From FEN-1297 sp964498065 (GTDB lineage Bacteria > Bacteroidota > Ignavibacteria > Ignavibacteriales > Ignavibacteriaceae): a stretch of DNA of 5,302 nucleotides. Position 1 is the first letter of the stretch. Each line of letters begins with the position of its first letter. A program made the translations under genes and the position numbers. The notes below the pieces were generated by a model. The model was not told the origin of the DNA. It was given only the letters and a program-made list of their open reading frames with translations, and ran no database searches. The stretch lies in the NCBI GenBank assembly GCA_964498065.1, contig CAZCFZ010000161.1:1-5302 (forward strand), read 5' to 3'. Of the stretch, positions 1 through 5,302 are shown in pieces.

Positions 1-272
1 TGACGGTTCAAGATCCCAAACAGAAGGCATTAGTATATGTAATGCCGATATTCTTGACACTGTTGTTCATGAGTTTCCCTGCCGGTTTAAACTTGTATTA
101 TTTTATGTTTAATGTTTTCTCAATAGCACAGCAGTACTATATTAATCATAAACACAACGGTATGGAACTACAGCCTGTAAAAAATCCTAAGAAAAAGCAA
201 GGCTTTATGGCTAGAATGATGGAAGCCGCAGAGCAAAATGCAAAAGCACAGCAGCGAAAAAAAGGCAGATAA
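1..272 (+). CDS. yidC: Membrane protein insertase YidC, C-terminal fragment (5' end outside window)
   Basis: YidC inserts and folds proteins in the inner membrane, alone or with SecYEG. The reading frame is open from the left edge (codons begin at base 3; bases 1-2, TG, fit the end of an ATG codon) and ends in TAA at 270-272, leaving 89 complete residues of a protein normally about 550-620 residues long in Gram-negatives. The fragment starts TVQDPKQKALVYVMP, then carries a hydrophobic stretch and the FPAGLNLYY turn, followed by a second hydrophobic stretch ending SIAQQYYI. This matches the last two transmembrane helices of the YidC/Oxa1/Alb3 core. The tail is very basic (KNPKKKQG and QQRKKGR), as expected for the cytosolic ribosome-contacting extension. 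The ATG at 42 is an internal methionine, not a start, because the family homology continues upstream of it. The next gene follows on the same strand after 63 bases. Confidence 0.93.
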   Translation, partial: TVQDPKQKALVYVMPIFLTLLFMSFPAGLNLYYFMFNVFSIAQQYYINHKHNGMELQPVKNPKKKQGFMARMMEAAEQNAKAQQRKKGR

Positions 273-289
273 TTATGTATTTTAATTGT

Positions 290-312
290 ATGTAAACATT
301 TTCAGTTTACAT
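290..312. repeat. Perfect 8-bp inverted repeat between yidC and the patatin gene
   Basis: ATGTAAAC at 290-297 and GTTTACAT at 305-312 are exact reverse complements separated by 7 bases. The repeat lies 17 bases after the yidC stop and 23 bases before the downstream ATG. A run of five T follows at 325-329, not directly after the stem, so it is a poor intrinsic terminator. It could be a weak terminator, an mRNA hairpin or an operator. The sequence does not decide between these, and an 8-bp stem in AT-rich DNA may also be chance. Confidence 0.35.
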
Positions 313-335
313 TCAGAATACATCTTTTTACATAC

Positions 336-3074
336 ATGATAAACTTCAAGAAAATAATTTTAGGTATCTTACCGTTTTTTCTATCGATATCATATGCACA
401 AACAACCCATCTATTATCAGTTAAGTATAAAATTAAAAATCTTCCCTTTGGGTTGACCGAAAGAATACCGGAGCCTATGCCGGAAATTGCTTTAGCGTTA
501 AGCGGCGGGGGGGCAAGAGGTCTGGCGCAAATTGGAGTTTTGCAGGCTCTTAAAGATGGACATATTAATTTTGACATTATTGCCGGAACCAGTATGGGGA
601 GTATAGTCGGAGGATTATATGCAGCCGGATATAGTATTCATCAAATTGACTCTATTGCGGTAAATACCGATTGGGACATGCTTCTTGCTTCCGATAGGGA
701 AACCAATAGAAGAGATTTGTTTGTTGATCAGAAGATAACAGAAGATAAAGCTATATTTGCATTAAGGCTTAAAGGACTGACACCTATGCTTCCAACCTCA
801 CTAAGGGGGGGGCAAAAAATTTCTAGTTTCTTAAACCTTCTTACATTCCAGGCTCCCATACATATAAATTCCAGTTTTAATGAATTACGGGGAAAATATA
901 GAGCTGTTTGCACAAATCTTGTAACAGGGAGCCCTGTTGTTTTAGGAAGCGGTTCTTTAAGTGAAGCTATGAGAGCAAGTTCAAGTGTTTCCTTCTTTCT
1001 TTCACCCGTTAATATAGATTCGCTAACTTTGGTAGACGGTGGTTTGGTTGCAAATATTCCGGTTAAAATTGCAAAAGAATTAGGCGGTCAGTATATAATT
1101 GCCGTTAATACTACTAGTCCGCTTCATACGCAAGAAGAACTTGCACTTCCATGGGAAGTTGCCGACCAGGTGGTAAGTATTCCAATGAAAAAATTAAATG
1201 AGTCCCAACTTAAGTATGCAAACGCAATAATTACACCAAATCTTGACGATATAAGTCTTAGCGATTTTTCCCATGTTAGTTCAATTATACAAAAAGGGTA
1301 TGAAGCTGCTCTTCCCAAAATAGTTAAGATTAAATCACAGATTGATTCGTGTTTCCGTAAGAACATGAACTTAAAAGAATTTTACGTAAAGAATATTCTA
1401 ATCGACAGCTCCGCATCGAAAATTGAAATGCCCCTGCTCCAAAAATATTCCATTAAAGATTCTGTTTCCAATATTCAAATTTTAACCGACCTGTATTCTC
1501 TTTATTCTTCGGGATACTATAAGACCTTAGAAGCTAAGGTAATTCAATATCCGACTTATTCAACATTAAAGATAATCCCCGAATACAATCCCTTAATTAA
1601 AGATGTTAAAGTTGAAGGGGTCACCTTAATTAATAAACAATCCATTCAATCAATTAAATCACAATTAATAAACAAGCCGTATAATTCCAAATTAATAGAA
1701 AGAAAAATTATCGGCCTTATTGAGCTTTACAGAAAAGACGGATATTCCTTAGCAGTGCTTCAGAATGTGAAATTTAACAGTACAACCGGTACTCTTATTC
1801 TTAAGGTTGATGAAGGCACTATAGATAAAATAAATATTGAAGGGAATAAGTATACCTCAAATACGGTAATCACCAGGGAAATTCCAATAGTTGCAGGAGA
1901 ACATTTTGATTATAACAGTATTAAACAAAGCTTAACAAACCTTAGAAGCTCAGGTTTATTCGATGAAATTTATTTAACGGTTAGACGAAATCAGAATAAA
2001 AATATTTTGACTATTCATGTAAAAGACAAAGCTTCCAGTTTATTGAGGGTAGGATTTAGAGCTGATAATGAAAATAAAGCTCAGCTGAGTCTGGATTTGG
2101 TTGACGAAAACCTTTTTGGAAGCGGCACTGAGCTCGGACTTCTTTTGTTCGGAGGCGCTAATAATAGAGCTTATGTTTTGGAACATAAATCCAACAGAGT
2201 TTTCAGCACATACTTTACATATAAGATTAATGCCTTTTACAAATTTAACGACGTATATTCTTATGCTAATGTACCGTCATCCTCAACAACAACATTTTCG
2301 AGAATATCAAACGGTGAATACAGGCAAATTTATTACGGAGGTTCGATTTCTCTCGGGACGCAGGTTCAGAGGTTCGGTAATTTAATATTCGAGGGGAAAT
2401 ATCAACTTGATGAAATTCATAATCTTCAAAAAATTACTTCTCTTCCTCCAAATACGGATCCTTATAATATAGAACCGTCTAAAACCAGAATAGTTAGTCT
2501 TAGTGCCAGTTCTACTATTGACACACAAGACCGTTATCCCTATCCGCGTAAGGGCTTTTATTTCAAGGGAGTATACGAGTCTGCTCAAAAAATTTTTGGT
2601 GCCAGTATCGGATATACTAATATTAATTTCTATTATAAAAGTTACTTTACCATTGATAGGATTAGTACTCTTTCTCCAAGATTTATGATGGGATTTGCGG
2701 ATAAAACATTGCCTCTGAGCGAACAGTATTCTTTAGGAGGACAAAATTCATTTTTCGGCATGCGAGATAATGAATTTAGAGGAAGACAGATATTTCTTGC
2801 TTCGCTTGAGTACAGGTATGAATTGCCTTTCAAAATTTTCTTTGATACTTATGTTAAGTTTAGATATGACCTTGGTAATGTATGGCTTGAACAGGAAGAA
2901 ATAAGATTTAAAGATTTAAGACATGGCATCGGAGCTACATTATCCTTTGATACGCCAATCGGACCTGCTGATTTTTCGGTAGGTAAAAGCTTTTTATTTG
3001 TGAAAGATCTTCCGGGAAACCCGATAAGCTGGGGAAATACCTTTTTCTACTTTTCTATTGGGTACTATTACTAA
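336..3074 (+). CDS. Outer-membrane patatin-like phospholipase with POTRA repeats and Omp85 barrel (type Vd-like)
   Basis: Probable surface-directed or secreted lipase (phospholipase A type) of 912 residues. Residues 1-21 form a signal peptide: basic start MINFKK, hydrophobic core, likely cleavage after SYA. Residues about 50-335 are a patatin domain: oxyanion loop GGGARG at 57-62, nucleophile Ser86 in GTSMG, catalytic Asp234 in DGG. Both dyad residues are intact, so the enzyme is predicted active. Three POTRA-like units follow (about 349-418, 421-493 and 496-564), each ending in a strand such as LILKVDEG. Residues about 566-912 look like a 16-stranded Omp85 barrel, with an LGGQNSFFGM segment at 800-809 where the family's loop-6 motif lies and an aromatic C-terminus (SIGYYY). 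The order matches PlpD and FplA, which carry one POTRA. The ATG at 336 is the first one in frame after the yidC stop; no clear Shine-Dalgarno precedes it, but the signal peptide supports it. It may be co-transcribed with yidC. The substrate is unknown, and whether the passenger is cleaved off cannot be told. Confidence 0.9.
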   Translation: MINFKKIILGILPFFLSISYAQTTHLLSVKYKIKNLPFGLTERIPEPMPEIALALSGGGARGLAQIGVLQALKDGHINFDIIAGTSMGSIVGGLYAAGYSIHQIDSIAVNTDWDMLLASDRETNRRDLFVDQKITEDKAIFALRLKGLTPMLPTSLRGGQKISSFLNLLTFQAPIHINSSFNELRGKYRAVCTNLVTGSPVVLGSGSLSEAMRASSSVSFFLSPVNIDSLTLVDGGLVANIPVKIAKELGGQYIIAVNTTSPLHTQEELALPWEVADQVVSIPMKKLNESQLKYANAIITPNLDDISLSDFSHVSSIIQKGYEAALPKIVKIKSQIDSCFRKNMNLKEFYVKNILIDSSASKIEMPLLQKYSIKDSVSNIQILTDLYSLYSSGYYKTLEAKVIQYPTYSTLKIIPEYNPLIKDVKVEGVTLINKQSIQSIKSQLINKPYNSKLIERKIIGLIELYRKDGYSLAVLQNVKFNSTTGTLILKVDEGTIDKINIEGNKYTSNTVITREIPIVAGEHFDYNSIKQSLTNLRSSGLFDEIYLTVRRNQNKNILTIHVKDKASSLLRVGFRADNENKAQLSLDLVDENLFGSGTELGLLLFGGANNRAYVLEHKSNRVFSTYFTYKINAFYKFNDVYSYANVPSSSTTTFSRISNGEYRQIYYGGSISLGTQVQRFGNLIFEGKYQLDEIHNLQKITSLPPNTDPYNIEPSKTRIVSLSASSTIDTQDRYPYPRKGFYFKGVYESAQKIFGASIGYTNINFYYKSYFTIDRISTLSPRFMMGFADKTLPLSEQYSLGGQNSFFGMRDNEFRGRQIFLASLEYRYELPFKIFFDTYVKFRYDLGNVWLEQEEIRFKDLRHGIGATLSFDTPIGPADFSVGKSFLFVKDLPGNPISWGNTFFYFSIGYYY
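507..513 (+). repeat. G7 homopolymer tract in the patatin oxyanion loop
   Basis: Seven consecutive G encode part of the GGGARG oxyanion-hole loop (Gly58, Gly59 and the first base of Ala60). The surrounding gene is AT-rich and often uses GGA or GGT for glycine, so two adjacent GGG codons stand out. A one-base slip here would truncate the protein before its nucleophile. Confidence 0.6.
805..812 (+). repeat. G8 homopolymer tract within the patatin-coding region
   Basis: Eight consecutive G encode the end of Arg157 plus Gly158 and Gly159 (LRGGQ), immediately followed by CAAAAAA. This is the longest G run in the window and lies between the codons for Ser86 and Asp234. G tracts of this length in surface-protein genes are known slippage sites in other bacteria. 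Whether it varies here cannot be seen from one sequence. Confidence 0.6.
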
Positions 3075-3075
3075 A

Positions 3076-3096
3076 TCCGAACTAACAAAATTCGGA
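3076..3096. terminator. Possible weak bidirectional terminator between convergent genes
   Basis: TCCGAA (3076-3081) and TTCGGA (3091-3096) can form a 6-bp stem with a 9-base loop, directly after the patatin stop codon and just before the minus-strand TPR-like gene's stop. The position between convergent genes fits a shared terminator. The stem is short and there is no real T tract on the plus side; the minus side has only a short T-rich stretch (ATTTAG). Rho-dependent or overlapping termination is equally possible. Confidence 0.3.
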
Positions 3097-3098
3097 AT

Positions 3099-3638
3099 CT
3101 ACCTGCCTTCCTGCTGATATAACTTTCCGAGCGTTAAATAATCTTGTTCCTTTTCAATATCACCGATTAATTTATAAAGGTCTGCAAGAGCAAAACAAAG
3201 TGGACTTTTAAGATTAACCAATGCAATACCGTCAGCGATTATTTGTACCATCACTTCAAACCCCGGGACATTTAATTCGCTGTTATACATTTTAGCTATA
3301 GCTAAATACGGTTCGTGTGCTTGCGGTTCTTTAGAAGCAGCCCTTAGATAAAAACGGAGTGCATCTTCGTGGTGTTTGCTGTAACTTGATATTGAAGAAA
3401 GAAGCTGACCGACACAGTAAAAAATATTATAGGACATCTCCGGAAATTCCTTACAAACTTTGCCGGCAAACATTGAAATTTCATCTTTTGAGAGCGCACT
3501 ATTTCTTAATAATACTTTATAAAGTTCCTCATCATTAAACTTTCGGTCTATGGCTATTCTAAAAGCATCAAATAATTCATCCGCAGAATTTGAAGTTCTA
3601 AAAATATTTTCCAAAGATTGTTTTAACTCGGAACACAT
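3099..3638 (-). CDS. Small TPR-like helical-repeat protein of unknown function
   Basis: I do not recognise a named family. The 179-residue product is predicted almost wholly alpha-helical, without signal peptide or membrane segment, so it is probably cytoplasmic. Residues about 90-120 (EDALRFYLRAASKEP then LAIAKMY) follow the tetratricopeptide pattern of paired helices with A/Y/L positions and a Pro at the repeat end. Residues about 126-175 repeat it more loosely (ADGIAL, ALADLYKLIGDIEKEQDYL). TPR-type scaffolds mediate protein-protein contacts; the partner here is unknown. The ATG at 3638 is preferred. A TTG immediately upstream (3641) would add one residue. Neither has a convincing Shine-Dalgarno. 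It is the last of three minus-strand genes, 47 bases after the nuclease-like gene, and may be co-transcribed with it. Three cysteines (positions 2, 62, 75 and a fourth at 148) show no metal-site spacing. Confidence 0.75.
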   Translation of the reverse strand: MCSELKQSLENIFRTSNSADELFDAFRIAIDRKFNDEELYKVLLRNSALSKDEISMFAGKVCKEFPEMSYNIFYCVGQLLSSISSYSKHHEDALRFYLRAASKEPQAHEPYLAIAKMYNSELNVPGFEVMVQIIADGIALVNLKSPLCFALADLYKLIGDIEKEQDYLTLGKLYQQEGR

Positions 3639-3659
3639 CAAACCAGCTTTATTGGTTGT

Positions 3660-3671
3660 AGAAAATTTTCT
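3660..3671. repeat. 12-bp perfect palindrome upstream of the TPR-like gene
   Basis: AGAAAATTTTCT is perfectly self-complementary and lies in the 47-base gap between the nuclease-like gene's stop and the TPR-like gene's ATG, about 22 bases before the start. A nearby AACCA/TGGTT pair (3641-3645 and 3653-3657) could form a small hairpin over the start region. Either could be an operator or an mRNA structure. In AT-rich DNA the palindrome may be chance. Confidence 0.25.
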
Positions 3672-3685
3672 GTAATTAAGTCGAT

Positions 3686-4174
3686 CTATAAATATTTTAA
3701 GATATTGGGTTTTGAAAATACAGGTAAATCGGTTTCAAATTCAATAGTATTGTTTTTATCCCATTCTTTTACACCGGAAGTTGTATGATTATGAACTCCC
3801 AAGATAGCAAAATGAAAATCACAAATTAAATTTTTATTATCAAAAACAGCGAAGCAAATAAATACGGGTAAATTAAATTTTACTTTCCATTTTTCATAGG
3901 AGGAAACAGCTCTTTTGTTAACAATCCATATCGGTTTATGTTTCCCTTTCCAGTCGAGAAAGGCACGTTTATTTTTGTAGCTGATTATTAAGTCAGGCTT
4001 ATCTTCACCTTTTTCCCATACTTTTTCGTAACGGTAATCCATTCCGAACGCATTATAATCAAAACCCCATTGTATAAGTAAACTCTTTCCATGGATTTCG
4101 GCAAGATCATGAAGTCTGTAATTATTACGGAATTCTGAAGTTGATTTATGCGGATTAAAATCTAAATCCTTCAA
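3686..4174 (-). CDS. Probable PD-(D/E)XK superfamily nuclease-like protein, orphan
   Basis: A 162-residue soluble protein with what looks like a restriction-endonuclease-fold core. The pattern is Glu26 in a first helix (LAEIHGKSLLIQWGFD), then Pro60-Asp61 at the start of a strand (KPDLII), then Asp74-Trp75-Lys76 ending the next strand (AFLDWKGK). Asp61, Asp74 and Lys76 would be the metal-binding and catalytic residues. A following helix (SSYEKWKVKF) and hydrophobic strand (LPVFICFAVF) also fit the fold, as in Holliday-junction-resolvase-like and small restriction-type nucleases. A His-rich stretch (HFAILGVHNH, 121-130) is unexplained. The start is a TTG at 4174, chosen because AAAAGGA (4181-4187) stands 6 bases upstream. 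The next internal ATG (Met45) would delete the first helix. It lies 84 bases after glgA on the same strand. No methyltransferase, helicase or toxin partner is visible. It could also be a catalytically dead or DNA-binding relative. The gene call is firm; the fold rests on motif reading alone. Confidence 0.7.
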   Translation of the reverse strand: MKDLDFNPHKSTSEFRNNYRLHDLAEIHGKSLLIQWGFDYNAFGMDYRYEKVWEKGEDKPDLIISYKNKRAFLDWKGKHKPIWIVNKRAVSSYEKWKVKFNLPVFICFAVFDNKNLICDFHFAILGVHNHTTSGVKEWDKNNTIEFETDLPVFSKPNILKYL

Positions 4175-4180
4175 AATAAT

Positions 4181-4187
4181 TCCTTTT
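4181..4187 (-). promoter_or_regulatory. Shine-Dalgarno that sets the TTG start of the nuclease-like gene
   Basis: On the minus strand AAAAGGA is followed by ATTATT and then TTG at 4174. The match to the anti-Shine-Dalgarno and the 6-base spacing are good. No in-frame ATG lies between the upstream region and the conserved first helix, so this site decides the TTG start. It is the clearest ribosome-binding site among the visible starts. Confidence 0.6.
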
Positions 4188-4258
4188 AATTATGTTGAAG
4201 TTGAATAACCTTAAAGTTAAAAATAAATTAAATATGAATGCAAAGCTCTTTCTGCAAA

Positions 4259-5302
4259 TTAAATTTTTTTCTGCCGGGCAACATTATAAATATCCAGATA
4301 TTTCCTTGCTGAAGTTTCCCAGGAAAAGTTTTCATTCATACCGTTTAATTGAATTTTGTTCCAAATACTTTTATTATTAAATAATCCTATAGCGCGTTGA
4401 ACTGTTTTAAGAAATGAATAACCATCATATTTATTAAAAGAAAAGCCATTTCCTTTTTCTTCTCCATTACTATAAAACTCATCCCGATCCTTAACCGTAT
4501 CAGCCAGACCTCCGGTTTTTCTTACAACCGGAATTGTTCCGTATTTTAAGCTGTATATTTGGTTTAAACCACACGGTTCATAATGCGAAGGCATTAAAAA
4601 GATGTCCGAACCGGCTTCAACCAAATGTGAGAGTTCATTGTTAAAGCCGATATAAACAGCTACCTTTTCCGAATTCGATGTTTGAAGTTTTCGAAACATT
4701 TCTTCGTATTTATCTTCGCCGCTGCCCAGAATTATCCATTGAGTTTCCAGTTTCATTAATTCCTGCAAAACTTCCTCAAAAATATCAAAGCCTTTTTGGC
4801 GGGTCATTCTTGAAACTATTCCTATCAAAGGGATCCTTTCATCAAACTTCAAATTAAAACGGGAAAGTAAATGTTCTTTATTCCTTTTTTTATTTTCCAA
4901 ATTATTTAAAGAATATTGGTAGGGTAGAAATTTATCAACTTCCGGATCCCAGACATCGTAATCAACTCCGTTTAAAATGCCGTATAAATCATTTTCCTTT
5001 TCCAGAAGCACACCTTCCATTCCCTCGCCGTATTCGGGGGTTAAAATCTCTTTAGCATAAGTTTCGCTGACGGTATTTACAATATCAGAAAATTTTATAC
5101 CCGCCTTCATAAATGAAACATCACCGTCAAATTCAATTGGACTTTGGGGGTAAAAAAGTTCACTTCGTATTTCGGCATGTTTTAAAGTCTCTTTTGAAAA
5201 TCTTCCCTGATATCCTATGTTATGAATTGTAAAGATAGAAGCGGTACTCTTAAATAAATTATCCCATGCATAATTTTCTTTCAAATACATAGGAAGAAGG
5301 CC
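4259..5302 (-). CDS. glgA: Glycogen synthase GlgA (GT5), C-terminal portion (5' end outside window)
   Basis: Transfers glucose from ADP-glucose (UDP-glucose in some lineages) to the non-reducing end of an alpha-1,4-glucan; cytoplasmic, GT-B fold. The frame is open to the right edge, giving 347 residues of a protein usually about 480-500 long, so roughly 140 N-terminal residues, including the nucleotide-binding KTGGL-type motif, lie outside. The MYLKENY methionine at 5290 is internal: GLLP precedes it and matches the family's GL-P-YL segment. Visible signatures, numbered from the right edge, are FTIHNIGYQG (about 24-33), LNGVDYDVWDP (about 110-120), IVSRMTRQKGFD (162-173, with the substrate-binding Arg165 and Lys170), PSHYEPCGLNQ (238-248, with the catalytic-site Glu242), VVRKTGGLADTV (259-270), and the C-terminal FSWETSARKYLDIY. 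All key residues seen are intact and the reading frame is unbroken. It is upstream of the nuclease-like gene, with 84 bases between. Confidence 0.95.
   Translation of the reverse strand, partial: GLLPMYLKENYAWDNLFKSTASIFTIHNIGYQGRFSKETLKHAEIRSELFYPQSPIEFDGDVSFMKAGIKFSDIVNTVSETYAKEILTPEYGEGMEGVLLEKENDLYGILNGVDYDVWDPEVDKFLPYQYSLNNLENKKRNKEHLLSRFNLKFDERIPLIGIVSRMTRQKGFDIFEEVLQELMKLETQWIILGSGEDKYEEMFRKLQTSNSEKVAVYIGFNNELSHLVEAGSDIFLMPSHYEPCGLNQIYSLKYGTIPVVRKTGGLADTVKDRDEFYSNGEEKGNGFSFNKYDGYSFLKTVQRAIGLFNNKSIWNKIQLNGMNENFSWETSARKYLDIYNVARQKKI

Noticed and set aside
42..272. Separate 76-residue membrane protein starting at ATG 42.
   Set aside because: The codons upstream of it (TVQDPKQKALVYV) continue the YidC homology, so the ATG is internal to a truncated yidC.
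306..334. TTTACA and TACATA spaced 17 bases apart before the patatin gene.
   Set aside because: The -10 element matches only half of the consensus and would sit directly against the ATG at 336, implying a leaderless message. The evidence is too weak to call.
4200..4220. Near-palindrome AACCTTAAAGTT in the glgA/nuclease-like gap.
   Set aside because: It is imperfect, has no loop or T tract, and is easily expected by chance in AT-rich sequence.
4227..4257. Minus-strand promoter-like pair upstream of the nuclease-like gene: TTGCAG, then TATTTA after 17 bases or TTTAAT after 19.
   Set aside because: The -10 match is poor at the good spacing and the spacing is long for the better -10. AT-rich DNA gives many such matches, and the promoter consensus of this lineage is uncertain.
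4192..4380. Plus-strand open frame of 62 codons near the end of glgA.
   Set aside because: Most of it lies antisense to the conserved glgA C-terminus, and its product has no recognisable features. It is a shadow frame.
4259..5290. glgA as a complete short gene starting at ATG 5290.
   Set aside because: The in-frame residues before it (GLLP) match the GlgA GL-P-YL segment, and the product would lack the N-terminal Rossmann domain's start. It is cut by the window edge.

Overview
The window is AT-rich and gene-dense, and looks like chromosomal sequence from a Gram-negative bacterium of the Bacteroidota/Chlorobi/Ignavibacteria assemblage. The clues are a YidC tail of the kind seen there, a patatin fused to an Omp85-type outer-membrane barrel, GT5 glycogen synthase, a low-GC third codon position and weak Shine-Dalgarno use. 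Ignavibacteria is my best guess. It is an inference from protein flavour, not from a marker gene. No RNA gene, CRISPR array, insertion sequence, integrase or attachment site was found, and no gap between genes exceeds 300 bases.

Plus strand, left half. The window opens inside yidC (1-272), of which only the last two membrane segments and the basic tail are present. A 62-base gap holding a perfect 8-bp inverted repeat leads to a 912-residue outer-membrane patatin-like phospholipase (336-3074). This protein has a signal peptide, a patatin domain with an intact Ser-Asp dyad, three POTRA-like repeats and a C-terminal Omp85 barrel. It resembles type Vd secretion proteins (PlpD/FplA) but appears to have more POTRA units. 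Two long G tracts lie in its patatin-coding part.

Minus strand, right half, convergent with the first two genes. Reading leftward from the right edge come glgA (5302-4259, N-terminus cut off by the window), a small protein with a probable PD-(D/E)XK nuclease core (4174-3686, TTG start with a clear Shine-Dalgarno), and a small TPR-like helical protein (3638-3099). A short inverted repeat sits between the convergent stop codons.

YidC and the patatin protein both concern the cell envelope: YidC inserts inner-membrane proteins, while the patatin protein has its own outer-membrane barrel. GlgA makes glycogen. The two small minus-strand genes have no evident link to glycogen metabolism. The best candidates for something undescribed are the orphan nuclease-like protein and the multi-POTRA patatin-barrel protein with its G tracts. 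I see no complete multi-gene defence or mobile system.
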